64,000 bases of DNA from Haliotis asinina (lineage: Eukaryota; Mollusca; Gastropoda; Lepetellida; Haliotidae). Shown here piece after piece: positions 8,330-20,599 of the stretch; position 1 is the first letter of the stretch, and the number at the start of each line of letters is the position of its first letter. The stretch lies in assembly GCF_037392515.1 (NCBI RefSeq), contig NC_090285.1, positions 2,049,501 to 2,113,500 on the forward strand, written 5' to 3'. The notes under the pieces were generated by a model. That model did not search any database and was not told where the DNA came from. It saw nothing but the letters and a program-made list of their open reading frames with translations. Both the position numbers and the translations under genes were made by a program.

Positions 8330-8646
8330 TGACCATGCTAAGCTTTGTTGAATAGGCATCTTAATGAAATTTGCTGATTGATTGGCCACGCTTCGAGGCA
8401 CGCCACTAAACGAGACGGCTTACGTCACAAACTGAATGAAATTGGGCTTTGGAAATGTATTTCTGTCTTATGCAACGAGGGTCTACAATCTACGAAGCAC
8501 TGATAACAAATTGTATTTAAATGAAGAGGACACTGCATTTGCATCCATATGGAGTAAATGGACACGTCAACTGAACACTTCCTCCTTGCCAGCTGTCTTC
8601 TTTAACTTAAGAATGAGAAGCTAAGAAAAGGCACTGTTAGTGTGAA

Positions 8647-8717
8647 GCATCGGTGGTCTAGTGGTAGAATACTCGCCTGCCACGCGGGTGACCCGGGTTC
8701 GATTCCCGGTCGATGCA
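8647..8717 (+). tRNA. tRNA-Gly-GCC: tRNA-Gly(GCC), unit 9
   Basis: Consensus body; tail T5-GG-T8. Confidence 0.97.
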
Positions 8718-9195
8718 CACTCTTTTTGGTTTTTTTTGCGCCTCTGGGGGTTGAAAAAGAGGCCTCCAAACGCGTGTCTCCTGGTAAGAACACCTAGTCT
8801 GTGACGCAATGTGATTGTTGTCAGTGATGTCACGTTTCTGTGACGTCAGGACATTGTGAGGTCACAGGTGAGTCTTTCTATATATATCAGAACGTTGGAA
8901 TGAGAGAACGTGTCCATTTACATTGAAGTTGATGTAAGGACGGAATGTTGTGCAGCTTTTAGCATTGTCCCACAGCAATCGGTGTCAGGCTGTCAATGAA
9001 GCAGTAATACCGTCAGTTCTACGTTGGATTACACACAATATTTCACTTCACAGCATGGCTGAGATAACAGAAAGTGTCCACAGCAAATTATATATATCAA
9101 CATGATGTATAGTCATGGAGTAATTCATTTGTACTTTCTTCAGTCAGAGATGAACTCGACGTTTCTCTAGCTATGTTCCTGCAGGAATAAAAAGT

Positions 9196-9267
9196 TGCGT
9201 CGGCCGGGAATCGAACCCGGATCGACTGCTTGGAAGGCAACCATGCTAACCTTTACACCACCGACGC
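9196..9267 (-). tRNA. tRNA-Gly-TCC: tRNA-Gly(TCC), unit 9
   Basis: Consensus body; flank A. Confidence 0.97.
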
Positions 9268-9584
9268 TGACCATGCTAAGCTTTGTTGAATAGGCATCTT
9301 AATGAAATTTGCTGATTGATTGGCCACGCTTCGAGGCACGCCACTAAACGAGACGGCTTACGTCACAAACTGAATGAAATTGGGCTTTGGAAATGTATTT
9401 CTGTCTTATGCAACGAGGGTCTACAATCTACGAAGCACTGATAACAAATTGTATTTAAATGAAGAGGACACTGCATTTGCATCCATATGGAGTAAATGGA
9501 CACGTCAACTGAACACTTCCTCCTTGCCAGCTGTCTTCTTTAACTTAAGAATGAGAAGCTAAGAAAAGGCACTGTTAGTGTGAA

Positions 9585-9655
9585 GCATCGGTGGTCTAGT
9601 GGTAGAATACTCGCCTGCCACGCGGGTGACCCGGGTTCGATTCCCGGTCGATGCA
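9585..9655 (+). tRNA. tRNA-Gly-GCC: tRNA-Gly(GCC), unit 10
   Basis: Consensus body; tail T5-GG-T8. Confidence 0.97.
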
Positions 9656-10133
9656 CACTCTTTTTGGTTTTTTTTGCGCCTCTGGGGGTTGAAAAAGAGG
9701 CCTCCAAACGCGTGTCTCCTGGTAAGAACACCTAGTCTGTGACGCAATGTGATTGTTGTCAGTGATGTCACGTTTCTGTGACGTCAGGACATTGTGAGGT
9801 CACAGGTGAGTCTTTCTATATATATCAGAACGTTGGAATGAGAGAACGTGTCCATTTACATTGAAGTTGATGTAAGGACGGAATGTTGTGCAGCTTTTAG
9901 CATTGTCCCACAGCAATCGGTGTCAGGCTGTCAATGAAGCAGTAATACCGTCAGTTCTACGTTGGATTACACACAATATTTCACTTCACAGCATGGCTGA
10001 GATAACAGAAAGTGTCCACAGCAAATTATATATATCAAAATGATGTATAGTCATGGAGTAATTCATTTGTACTTTCTTCAGTCAGAGATGAACTCGACGT
10101 TTCTCTAGCTATGTTCCTGCAGGAATAAAAAGT

Positions 10134-10205
10134 TGCGTCGGCCGGGAATCGAACCCGGATCGACTGCTTGGAAGGCAACCATGCTAACCTTTACACCACC
10201 GACGC
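10134..10205 (-). tRNA. tRNA-Gly-TCC: tRNA-Gly(TCC), unit 10
   Basis: Consensus body; flank A. Confidence 0.97.
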
Positions 10206-10522
10206 TGACCATGCTAAGCTTTGTTGAATAGGCATCTTAATGAAATTTGCTGATTGATTGGCCACGCTTCGAGGCACGCCACTAAACGAGACGGCTTACG
10301 TCACAAACTGAATGAAATTGGGCTTTGGAAATGTATTTCTGTCTTATGCAACGAGGGTCTACAATCTACGAAGCACTGATAACAAATTGTATTTAAATGA
10401 AGAGGACACTGCATTTGCATCCATATGGAGTAAATGGACACGTCAACTGAACACTTCCTCCTTGCCAGCTGTCTTCTTTAACTTAAGAATGAGAAGCTAA
10501 GAAAAGGCACTGTTAGTGTGAA

Positions 10523-10593
10523 GCATCGGTGGTCTAGTGGTAGAATACTCGCCTGCCACGCGGGTGACCCGGGTTCGATTCCCGGTCGATGCA
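10523..10593 (+). tRNA. tRNA-Gly-GCC: tRNA-Gly(GCC), unit 11
   Basis: Consensus body; tail T5-GG-T8. Confidence 0.97.
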
Positions 10594-11071
10594 CACTCTT
10601 TTTGGTTTTTTTTGCGCCTCTGGGGGTTGAAAAAGAGGCCTCCAAACGCGTGTCTCCTGGTAAGAACACCTAGTCTGTGACGCAATGTGATTGTTGTCAG
10701 TGATGTCACGTTTCTGTGACGTCAGGACATTGTGAGGTCACAGGTGAGTCTTTCTATATATATCAGAACGTTGGAATGAGAGAACGTGTCCATTTACATT
10801 GAAGTTGATGTAAGGACGGAATGTTGTGCAGCTTTTAGCATTGTCCCACAGCAATCGGTGTCAGGCTGTCAATGAAGCAGTAATACCGTCAGTTCTACGT
10901 TGGATTACACACAATATTTCACTTCACAGCATGGCTGAGATAACAGAAAGTGTCCACAGCAAATTATATATATCAACATGATGTATAGTCATGGAGTAAT
11001 TCATTTGTACTTTCTTCAGTCAGAGATGAACTCGACGTTTCTCTAGCTATGTTCCTGCAGGAATAAAAAGT

Positions 11072-11143
11072 TGCGTCGGCCGGGAATCGAACCCGGATCG
11101 ACTGCTTGGAAGGCAACCATGCTAACCTTTACACCACCGACGC
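11072..11143 (-). tRNA. tRNA-Gly-TCC: tRNA-Gly(TCC), unit 11
   Basis: Consensus body; flank A. Confidence 0.97.
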
Positions 11144-11460
11144 TGACCATGCTAAGCTTTGTTGAATAGGCATCTTAATGAAATTTGCTGATTGATTGGC
11201 CACGCTTCGAGGCACGCCACTAAACGAGACGGCTTACGTCACAAACTGAATGAAATTGGGCTTTGGAAATGTATTTCTGTCTTATGCAACGAGGGTCTAC
11301 AATCTACGAAGCACTGATAACAAATTGTATTTAAATGAAGAGGACACTGCATTTGCATCCATATGGAGTAAATGGACACGTCAACTGAACACTTCCTCCT
11401 TGCCAGCTGTCTTCTTTAACTTAAGAATGAGAAGCTAAGAAAAGGCACTGTTAGTGTGAA

Positions 11461-11531
11461 GCATCGGTGGTCTAGTGGTAGAATACTCGCCTGCCACGCG
11501 GGTGACCCGGGTTCGATTCCCGGTCGATGCA
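11461..11531 (+). tRNA. tRNA-Gly-GCC: tRNA-Gly(GCC), unit 12
   Basis: Consensus body; tail T5-GGG-T7. Confidence 0.97.
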
Positions 11532-12009
11532 CACTCTTTTTGGGTTTTTTTGCGCCTCTGGGGGTTGAAAAAGAGGCCTCCAAACGCGTGTCTCCTGGTA
11601 AGAACACCTAGTCTGTGACGCAATGTGATTGTTGTCAGTGATGTCACGTTTCTGTGACGTCAGGACATTGTGAGGTCACAGGTGAGTCTTTCTATATATA
11701 TCAGAACGTTGGAATGAGAGAACGTGTCCATTTACATTGAAGTTGATGTAAGGACGGAATGTAGTGCAGCTTTTAGCATTGTCCCACAGCAATCGGTGTC
11801 AGGCTGTCAATGAAGCAGTAATACCGTCAGTTCTACGTTGGATTACACACAATATTTCACTTCACAGCATGGCTGAGATAACAGAAAGTGTCCACAGCAA
11901 ATTATATATATCAACATGATGTATAGTCATGGAGTAATTCATTTGTACTTTCTTCAGTCAGAGATGAACTCGACGTTTCTCTAGCTATGTTCCTGCAGGA
12001 ATAAAAAGT

Positions 12010-12081
12010 TGCGTCGGCCGGGAATCGAACCCGGATCGACTGCTTGGAAGGCAACCATGCTAACCTTTACACCACCGACGC
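12010..12081 (-). tRNA. tRNA-Gly-TCC: tRNA-Gly(TCC), unit 12
   Basis: Consensus body; flank A. Confidence 0.97.
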
Positions 12082-12398
12082 TGACCATGCTAAGCTTTGT
12101 TGAATAGGCATCTTAATGAAATTTGCTGATTGATTGGCCACGCTTCGAGGCACGCCACTAAACGAGACGGCTTACGTCACAAACTGAATGAAATTGGGCT
12201 TTGGAAATGTATTTCTGTCTTATGCAACGAGGGTCTACAATCTACGAAGCACTGATAACAAATTGTATTTAAATGAAGAGGACACTGCATTTGCATCCAT
12301 ATGGAGTAAATGGACACGTCAACTGAACACTTCCTCCTTGCCAGCTGTCTTCTTTAACTTAAGAATGAGAAGCTAAGAAAAGGCACTGTTAGTGTGAA

Positions 12399-12469
12399 GC
12401 ATCGGTGGTCTAGTGGTAGAATACTCGCCTGCCACGCGGGTGACCCGGGTTCGATTCCCGGTCGACGCA
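12399..12469 (+). tRNA. tRNA-Gly-GCC: tRNA-Gly(GCC), unit 13, T70C variant
   Basis: The 3' acceptor strand reads TCGACGC, so the third pair becomes an A3.C70 mismatch. Probably weakened. Tail T5-GGG-T7. Confidence 0.9.
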
Positions 12470-12947
12470 CACTCTTTTTGGGTTTTTTTGCGCCTCTGGG
12501 GGTTGAAAAAGAGGCCTCCAAACGCGTGTCTCCTGGTAAGAACACCTAGTCTGTGACGCAATGTGATTGTTGTCAGTGATGTCACGTTTCTGTGACGTCA
12601 GGACATTGTGAGGTCACAGGTGAGTCTTTCTATATATATCAGAACGTTGGAATGAGAGAACGTGTCCATTTACATTGAAGTTGATGTAAGGACGGAATGT
12701 TGTGCAGCTTTTAGCATTGTCCCACAGCAATCGGTGTCAGGCTGTCAATGAAGCAGTAATACCGTCAGTTCTACGTTGGATTACACACAATATTTCACTT
12801 CACAGCATGGCTGAGATAACAGAAAGTGTCCACAGCAAATTATATATATCAACATGATGTATAGTCATGGAGTAATTCATTTGTACTTTCTTCAATCAGA
12901 GATAAACTCGACGTTTCTCTAGCTATGTTCCTGCAGGAATAAAAAGT

Positions 12948-13019
12948 TGCGTCGGCCGGGAAACGAACCCGGATCGACTGCTTGGAAGGCAACCATGCTA
13001 ACCTTTACACCACCGACGC
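12948..13019 (-). tRNA. tRNA-Gly-TCC: tRNA-Gly(TCC), unit 13, A58T variant
   Basis: The T loop reads TTCGTTT instead of TTCGATT. It loses the near-universal A58 (m1A58 site) and changes a conserved B-box base; likely a poor or dead gene. Flank A. Confidence 0.85.
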
Positions 13020-13336
13020 TGACCATGCTAAGCTTTGTTGAATAGGCATCTTAATGAAATTTGCTGATTGATTGGCCACGCTTCGAGGCACGCCACTAAA
13101 CGAGACGGCTTACGTCACAAACTGAATGAAATTGGGCTTTGGAAATGTATTTCTGTCTTATGCAACGAGGGTCTACAATCTACGAAGCACTGATAACAAA
13201 TTGTATTTAAATGAAGAGGACACTGCATTTGCATCCATATGGAGTAAATGGACACGTCAACTGAACACTTCCTCCTTGCCAGCTGTCTTCTTTAACTTAA
13301 GAATGAGAAGCTAAGAAAAGGCACTGTTAGTGTGAA

Positions 13337-13407
13337 GCATCGGTGGTCTAGTGGTAGAATACTCGCCTGCCACGCGGGTGACCCGGGTTGGATTCCCGGT
13401 CGATGCA
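13337..13407 (+). tRNA. tRNA-Gly-GCC: tRNA-Gly(GCC), unit 14, C56G variant
   Basis: The T loop reads GGTTGGATTCC. The invariant C56 of the B box, which pairs with G19, is lost, so the copy is probably non-functional. The tail is also unusual: T4-GCG-T7. Confidence 0.85.
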
Positions 13408-13884
13408 CACTCTTTTGCGTTTTTTTGCGCCTCTGGGGGTTGAAAAAGAGGCCTCCAAACGCGTGTCTCCTGGTAAGAACACCTAGTCTGTGACGCAATG
13501 TGATTGTTGTCAGTGATGTCACGTTTCTGTGACGTCAGGACATTGTGAGGTCACAGGTGAGTCTTTCTATATATATCAGAACGTTGGAATGAGAGAACGT
13601 GTCCATTTACATTGAAGTTGATGTAAGGACGGAATGTTGTGCAGCTTTTAGCATTGTCCCACAGCAATCGGTGTCAGGCTGTCAATGAAGCAGTAATACC
13701 GTCAGTTCTACGTTGGATTACACACAATATTTCACTTCACAGCATGGCTGAGATAACAGAAAGTGTCCACAGCAAATTATATATATCAAAATGATGTATA
13801 GTCATGGAGTAATTCATTTGTACTTTCTTCAGTCAGAGATGAACTCGACGTTTCTCTAGCTATGTTCCTGCAGGAATAAAAAGT

Positions 13885-13956
13885 TGCGTCGGCCGGGAAT
13901 CGAACCCGGATCGACTGCTTGGAAGGCAACCATGCTAACCTTTACACCACCGACGC
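13885..13956 (-). tRNA. tRNA-Gly-TCC: tRNA-Gly(TCC), unit 14
   Basis: Consensus body; flank A. Confidence 0.97.
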
Positions 13957-14273
13957 TGACCATGCTAAGCTTTGTTGAATAGGCATCTTAATGAAATTTG
14001 CTGATTGATTGGCCACGCTTCGAGGCACGCCACTAAACGAGACGGCTTACGTCACAAACTGAATGAAATTGGGCTTTGGAAATGTATTTCTGTCTTATGC
14101 AACGAGGGTCTACAATCTACGAAGCACTGATAACAAATTGTATTTAAATGAAGAGGACACTGCATTTGCATCCATATGGAGTAAATGGACACGTCAACTG
14201 AACACTTCCTCCTTGCCAGCTGTCTTCTTTAACTTAAGAATGAGAAGCTAAGAAAAGGCACTGTTAGTGTGAA

Positions 14274-14344
14274 GCATCGGTGGTCTAGTGGTAGAATACT
14301 CGCCTGCCACGCGGGTGACCCGGGTTCGATTCCCGGTCGATGCA
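14274..14344 (+). tRNA. tRNA-Gly-GCC: tRNA-Gly(GCC), unit 15
   Basis: Consensus body; tail T5-GG-T8. Confidence 0.97.
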
Positions 14345-14714
14345 CACTCTTTTTGGTTTTTTTTGCGCCTCTGGGGGTTGAAAAAGAGGCCTCCAAACGC
14401 GTGTCTCCTGGTAAGAACACCTAGTCTGTGACGCAATGTGATTGTTGTCAGTGATGTCACGTTTCTGTGACGTCAGGACATTGTGAGGTCACAGGTGAGT
14501 CTTTCTATATATATCAGAACGTTGGAATGAGAGAACGTGTCCATTTACATTGAAGTTGATGTAAGGACGGAATGTTGTGCAGCTTTTAGCATTGTCCCAC
14601 AGCAATCGGTGTCAGGCTGTCAATGAAGCAGTAATACCGTCAGTTCTACGTTGGATTACACACAATATTTCACTTCACAGCATGGCTGAGATAACAGAAA
14701 GTGTCCACAGCAAA

Positions 14715-14790
14715 TTATATATATCAACATGATGTATAGTCATGGAGTAATTTTATATATATCAACATGATGTATAGTCATGGAGTAATT
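14715..14790 (+). repeat. 38-bp tandem duplication in unit 15
   Basis: The segment from TTATATATATCA to GGAGTAATT occurs twice in direct succession (14715-14752 and 14753-14790), lengthening the unit to 976 bp. Both copies are identical here. Confidence 0.97.
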
Positions 14791-14860
14791 CATTTGTACT
14801 TTCTTCAGTCAGAGATGAACTCGACGTTTCTCTAGCTATGTTCCTGCAGGAATAAAAAGT

Positions 14861-14932
14861 TGCGTCGGCCGGGAATCGAACCCGGATCGACTGCTTGGAA
14901 GGCAACCATGCTAACCTTTACACCACCGACGC
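14861..14932 (-). tRNA. tRNA-Gly-TCC: tRNA-Gly(TCC), unit 15
   Basis: Consensus body; flank A; lies just past the 38-bp duplication. Confidence 0.97.
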
Positions 14933-15249
14933 TGACCATGCTAAGCTTTGTTGAATAGGCATCTTAATGAAATTTGCTGATTGATTGGCCACGCTTCGAG
15001 GCACGCCACTAAACGAGACGGCTTACGTCACAAACTGAATGAAATTGGGCTTTGGAAATGTATTTCTGTCTTATGCAACGAGGGTCTACAATCTACGAAG
15101 CACTGATAACAAATTGTATTTAAATGAAGAGGACACTGCATTTGCATCCATATGGAGTAAATGGACACGTCAACTGAACACTTCCTCCTTGCCAGCTGTC
15201 TTCTTTAACTTAAGAATGAGAAGCTAAGAAAAGGCACTGTTAGTGTGAA

Positions 15250-15320
15250 GCATCGGTGGTCTAGTGGTAGAATACTCGCCTGCCACGCGGGTGACCCGGG
15301 TTCGATTCCCGGTCGATGCA
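15250..15320 (+). tRNA. tRNA-Gly-GCC: tRNA-Gly(GCC), unit 16
   Basis: Consensus body; tail T5-GGG-T7. Confidence 0.97.
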
Positions 15321-15798
15321 CACTCTTTTTGGGTTTTTTTGCGCCTCTGGGGGTTGAAAAAGAGGCCTCCAAACGCGTGTCTCCTGGTAAGAACACCTAG
15401 TCTGTGACGCAATGTGATTGTTGTCAGTGATGTCACGTTTCTGTGACGTCAGGACATTGTGAGGTCACAGGTGAGTCTTTCTATATATATCAGAACGTTG
15501 GAATGAGAGAACGTGTCCATTTACATTGAAGTTGATGTAAGGACGGAATGTTGTGCAGCTTTTAGCATTGTCCCACAGCAATCGGTGTCAGGCTGTCAAT
15601 GAAGCAGTAATACCGTCAGTTCTACGTTGGATTACACACAATATTTCACTTCACAGCATGGCTGAGATAACAGAAAGTGTCCACAGCAAATTATATATAT
15701 CAACATGATGTATAGTCATGGAGTAATTCATTTGTACTTTCTTCAGTCAGAGATGAACTCGACGTTTCTCTAGCTATGTTCCTGCAGGAATAAAAAGT

Positions 15799-15870
15799 TG
15801 CGTCGGCCGGGAATCGAACCCGGATCGACTGCTTGGAAGGCAACCATGCTAACCTTTACACCACCGACGC
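15799..15870 (-). tRNA. tRNA-Gly-TCC: tRNA-Gly(TCC), unit 16
   Basis: Consensus body; flank A. Confidence 0.97.
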
Positions 15871-16187
15871 TGACCATGCTAAGCTTTGTTGAATAGGCAT
15901 CTTAATGAAATTTGCTGATTGATTGGCCACGCTTCGAGGCACGCCACTAAACGAGACGGCTTACGTCACAAACTGAATGAAATTGGGCTTTGGAAATGTA
16001 TTTCTGTCTTATGCAACGAGGGTCTACAATCTACGAAGCACTGATAACAAATTGTATTTAAATGAAGAGGACACTGCATTTGCATCCATATGGAGTAAAT
16101 GGACACGTCAACTGAACACTTCCTCCTTGCCAGCTGTCTTCTTTAACTTAAGAATGAGAAGCTAAGAAAAGGCACTGTTAGTGTGAA

Positions 16188-16258
16188 GCATCGGTGGTCT
16201 AGTGGTAGAATACTCGCCTGCCACGCGGGTGACCCGGGTTCGATTCCCGGTCGATGCA
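16188..16258 (+). tRNA. tRNA-Gly-GCC: tRNA-Gly(GCC), unit 17
   Basis: Consensus body; tail T5-GG-T8. Confidence 0.97.
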
Positions 16259-16736
16259 CACTCTTTTTGGTTTTTTTTGCGCCTCTGGGGGTTGAAAAAG
16301 AGGCCTCCAAACGCGTGTCTCCTGGTAAGAACACCTAGTCTGTGACGCAATGTGATTGTTGTCAGTGATGTCACGTTTCTGTGACGTCAGGACATTGTGA
16401 GGTCACAGGTGAGTCTTTCTATATATATCAGAACGTTGGAATGAGAGAACGTGTCCATTTACATTGAAGTTGATGTAAGGACGGAATGTTGTGCAGCTTT
16501 TAGCATTGTCCCACAGCAATCGGTGTCAGGCTGTCAATGAAGCAGTAATACCGTCAGTTCTACGTTGGATTACACACAATATTTCACTTCACAGCATGGC
16601 TGAGATAACAGAAAGTGTCCACAGCAAATTATATATATCAACATGATGTATAGTCATGGAGTAATTCATTTGTACTTTCTTCAGTCAGAGATGAACTCGA
16701 CGTTTCTCTAGCTATGTTCCTGCAGGAATAAAAAGT

Positions 16737-16808
16737 TGCGTCGGCCGGGAATCGAACCCGGATCGACTGCTTGGAAGGCAACCATGCTAACCTTTTCACC
16801 ACTGACGC
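16737..16808 (-). tRNA. tRNA-Gly-TCC: tRNA-Gly(TCC), unit 17, G6A + T13A variant
   Basis: Two changes: G6A gives an A6.C67 mismatch in the acceptor stem and T13A gives A13.G22 in the D stem. The only TCC copy I see with two body changes; likely impaired. Flank A. Confidence 0.87.
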
Positions 16809-17125
16809 TGACCATGCTAAGCTTTGTTGAATAGGCATCTTAATGAAATTTGCTGATTGATTGGCCACGCTTCGAGGCACGCCACTAAACGAGACGGCTT
16901 ACGTCACAAACTGAATGAAATTGGGCTTTGGAAATGTATTTCTGTCTTATGCAACGAGGGTCTACAATCTACGAAGCACTGATAACAAATTGTATTTAAA
17001 TGAAGAGGACACTGCATTTGCATCCATATGGAGTAAATGGACACGTCAACTGAACACTTCCTCCTTGCCAGCTGTCTTCTTTAACTTAAGAATGAGAAGC
17101 TAAGAAAAGGCACTGTTAGTGTGAA

Positions 17126-17196
17126 GCATCGGTGGTCTAGTGGTAGAATACTCGCCTGCCACGCGGGTGACCCGGGTTCGATTCCCGGTCGATGCA
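17126..17196 (+). tRNA. tRNA-Gly-GCC: tRNA-Gly(GCC), unit 18
   Basis: Consensus body; tail T5-GGGG-T7, the only four-G linker seen. Confidence 0.97.
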
Positions 17197-17675
17197 CACT
17201 CTTTTTGGGGTTTTTTTGCGCCTCTGGGGGTTGAAAAAGAGGCCTCCAAACGCGTGTCTCCTGGTAAGAACACCTAGTCTGTGACGCAATGTGATTGTTG
17301 TCAGTGATGTCACGTTTCTGTGACGTCAGGACATTGTGAGGTCACAGGTGAGTCTTTCTATATATATCAGAACGTTGGAATGAGAGAACGTGTCCATTTA
17401 CATTGAAGTTGATGTAAGGACGGAATGTTGTGCAGCTTTTAGCATTGTCCCACAGCAATCGGTGTCAGGCTGTCAATGAAGCAGTAATACCGTCAGTTCT
17501 ACGTTGGATTACACACAATATTTCACTTCACAGCATGGCTGAGATAACAGAAAGTGTCCACAGCAAATTATATATATCAACATGATGTATAGTCATGGAG
17601 TAATTCATTTGTACTTTCTTCAGTCAGAGATGAACTCGACGTTTCTCTAGCTATGTTCCTGCAGGAATAAAAAGT

Positions 17676-17747
17676 TGCGTCGGCCGGGAATCGAACCCGG
17701 ATCGACTGCTTGGAAGGCAACCATGCTAACCTTTACACCACCGACGC
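17676..17747 (-). tRNA. tRNA-Gly-TCC: tRNA-Gly(TCC), unit 18
   Basis: Consensus body; flank A. Confidence 0.97.
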
Positions 17748-18064
17748 TGACCATGCTAAGCTTTGTTGAATAGGCATCTTAATGAAATTTGCCGATTGAT
17801 TGGCCACGCTTCGAGGCACGCCACTAAACGAGACGGCTTACGTCACAAACTGAATGAAATTGGGCTTTGGAAATGTATTTCTGTCTTATGCAACGAGGGT
17901 CTACAATCTACGAAGCACTGATAACAAATTGTATTTAAATGAAGAGGACACTGCATTTGCATCCATATGGAGTAAATGGACACGTCAACTGAACACTTCC
18001 TCCTTGCCAGCTGTCTTCTTTAACTTAAGAATGAGAAGCTAAGAAAAGGCACTGTTAGTGTGAA

Positions 18065-18135
18065 GCATCGGTGGTCTAGTGGTAGAATACTCGCCTGCCA
18101 CGCGGGTGACCCGGGTTCGATTCCCGGTCGATGCA
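18065..18135 (+). tRNA. tRNA-Gly-GCC: tRNA-Gly(GCC), unit 19
   Basis: Consensus body; tail T5-GG-T8. Confidence 0.97.
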
Positions 18136-18613
18136 CACTCTTTTTGGTTTTTTTTGCGCCTCTGGGGGTTGAAAAAGAGGCCTCCAAACGCGTGTCTCCT
18201 GGTAAGAACACCTAGTCTGTGACGCAATGTGATTGTTGTCAGTGATGTCACGTTTCTGTGACGTCAGGACATTGTGAGGTCACAGGTGAGTCTTTCTATA
18301 TATATCAGAACGTTGGAATGAGAGAACGTGTCCATTTACATTGAAGTTGATGTAAGGACGGAATGTTGTGCAGCTTTTAGCATTGTCCCACAGCAATCGG
18401 TGTCAGGCTGTCAATGAAGCAGTAATACCGTCAGTTCTACGTTGGATTACACACAATATTTCACTTCACAGCATGGCTGAGATAACAGAAAGTGTCCACA
18501 GCAAATTATATATATCAACATGATGTATAGTCATGGAGTAATTCATTTGTACTTTCTTCAGTCAGAGATGAACTCGACGTTTCTCTAGCTATGTTCCTGC
18601 AGGAATAAAAAGT

Positions 18614-18685
18614 TGCGTCGGCCGGGAATCGAACCCGGATCGACTGCTTGGAAGGCAACCATGCTAACCTTTACACCACCGACGC
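18614..18685 (-). tRNA. tRNA-Gly-TCC: tRNA-Gly(TCC), unit 19
   Basis: Consensus body; flank A. Confidence 0.97.
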
Positions 18686-19002
18686 TGACCATGCTAAGCT
18701 TTGTTGAATAGGCATCTTAATGAAATTTGCTGATTGATTGGCCACGCTTCGAGGCACGCCACTAAACGAGACGGCTTACGTCACAAACTGAATGAAATTG
18801 GGCTTTGGAAATGTATTTCTGTCTTATGCAACGAGGGTCTACAATCTACGAAGCACTGATAACAAATTGTATTTAAATGAAGAGGACACTGCATTTGCAT
18901 CCATATGGAGTAAATGGACACGTCAACTGAACACTTCCTCCTTGCCAGCTGTCTTCTTTAACTTAAGAATGAGAAGCTAAGAAAAGGCACTGTTAGTGTG
19001 AA

Positions 19003-19073
19003 GCATCGGTGGTCTAGTGGTAGAATACTCGCCTGCCACGCGGGTGACCCGGGTTCGATTCCCGGTCGATGCA
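19003..19073 (+). tRNA. tRNA-Gly-GCC: tRNA-Gly(GCC), unit 20
   Basis: Consensus body; tail T5-GG-T8. Confidence 0.97.
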
Positions 19074-19551
19074 CACTCTTTTTGGTTTTTTTTGCGCCTC
19101 TGGGGGTTGAAAAAGAGGCCTCCAAACGCGTGTCTCCTGGTAAGAACACCTAGTCTGTGACGCAATGTGATTGTTGTCAGTGATGTCACGTTTCTGTGAC
19201 GTCAGGACATTGTGAGGTCACAGGTGAGTCTTTCTATATATATCAGAACGTTGGAATGAGAGAACGTGTCCATTTACATTGAAGTTGATGTAAGGACGGA
19301 ATGTTGTGCAGCTTTTAGCATTGTCCCACAGCAATCGGTGTCAGGCTGTCAATGAAGCAGTAATACCGTCAGTTCTACGTTGGATTACACACAATATTTC
19401 ACTTCACAGCATGGCTGAGATAACAGAAAGTGTCCACAGCAAATTATATATATCAACATGATGTATAGTCATGGAGTAATTCATTTGTACTTTCTTCAGT
19501 CAGAGATGAACTCGACGTTTCTCTAGCTATGTTCCTGCAGGAATAAAAAGT

Positions 19552-19623
19552 TGCGTCGGCCGGGAATCGAACCCGGATCGACTGCTTGGAAGGCAACCAT
19601 GCTAACCTTTACACCACCGACGC
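19552..19623 (-). tRNA. tRNA-Gly-TCC: tRNA-Gly(TCC), unit 20
   Basis: Consensus body; first unit from the left with flank B. Confidence 0.97.
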
Positions 19624-19940
19624 TGACCATGCTAGGATTGGTTGAATAGGCATCTTAATGAAATTTGCTGATTGATTGGCCACGCTTCGAGGCACGCCAC
19701 TAAACGAGACGGCTTAGGTCACAAACTGAATGAAATTGGGCTTTGGAAATGTATTTCTGTCTTATGCAACGAGGGTCTACAATCTACGAAGCACTGATAA
19801 CAAATTGTATTTAAATGAAGAGGACACTGCATTTGCATCCATATGGAGTAAATGGACACGTCAACTGAACACTTCCTCCTTGCCAGCTGTCTTCTTTAAC
19901 TTAAGAATGAGAAGCTAAGAAAAGGCACTGTTAGTGTGAA

Positions 19941-20011
19941 GCATCGGTGGTCTAGTGGAAGAATACTCGCCTGCCACGCGGGTGACCCGGGTTCGATTCC
20001 CGGTCGATGCA
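19941..20011 (+). tRNA. tRNA-Gly-GCC: tRNA-Gly(GCC), unit 21, T20A variant
   Basis: The D loop reads AGTGGAA instead of AGTGGTA, a variable position, so function is probably kept. Shared with unit 24. Tail T5-GG-T8. Confidence 0.95.
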
Positions 20012-20381
20012 CACTCTTTTTGGTTTTTTTTGCGCCTCTGGGGGTTGAAAAAGAGGCCTCCAAACGCGTGTCTCCTGGTAAGAACACCTAGTCTGTGACG
20101 CAATGTGATTGTTGTCAGTGATGTCACGTTTCTGTGACGTCAGGACATTGTGAGGTCACAGGTGAGTCTTTCTATATATATCAGAACGTTGGAATGAGAG
20201 AACGTGTCCATTTACATTGAAGTTGATGTAAGGACGGAATGTTGTGCAGCTTTTAGCATTGTCCCACAACAATCGGTGTCAGGCTGTCAATGAAGCAGTA
20301 ATACCGTCAGTTCTACGTGGGATTACACACAATATTTCACTTCACAGCATGGCTGAGATAACAGAAAGTGTCCACAGCAAA

Positions 20382-20457
20382 TTATATATATCAACATGAT
20401 GTATAGTCATGGAGTAATTTTATATATATCAAAATGATGTATAGTCATGGAGTAATT
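20382..20457 (+). repeat. 38-bp tandem duplication in unit 21
   Basis: Same 38-bp segment doubled as in unit 15 (20382-20419 and 20420-20457). The second copy differs at one base (AAAATG instead of AACATG). Confidence 0.97.
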
Positions 20458-20527
20458 CATTTGTACTTTCTTCAGTCAGAGATGAACTCGACGTTTCTGT
20501 AGCTATGTTCCTGCAGGAATAAAAAGT

Positions 20528-20599
20528 TGCGTCGGCCGGGAATCGAACCCGGATCGACTGCTTGGAAGGCAACCATGCTAACCTTTACACCACCGACGC
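20528..20599 (-). tRNA. tRNA-Gly-TCC: tRNA-Gly(TCC), unit 21
   Basis: Consensus body; flank A. Confidence 0.97.

Noticed and set aside
16638-16880. 80-codon - strand frame in unit 17 only
   Set aside because: It reads through the TCC tRNA gene and exists only because of a base change in that copy. The same frame is closed in the other units.
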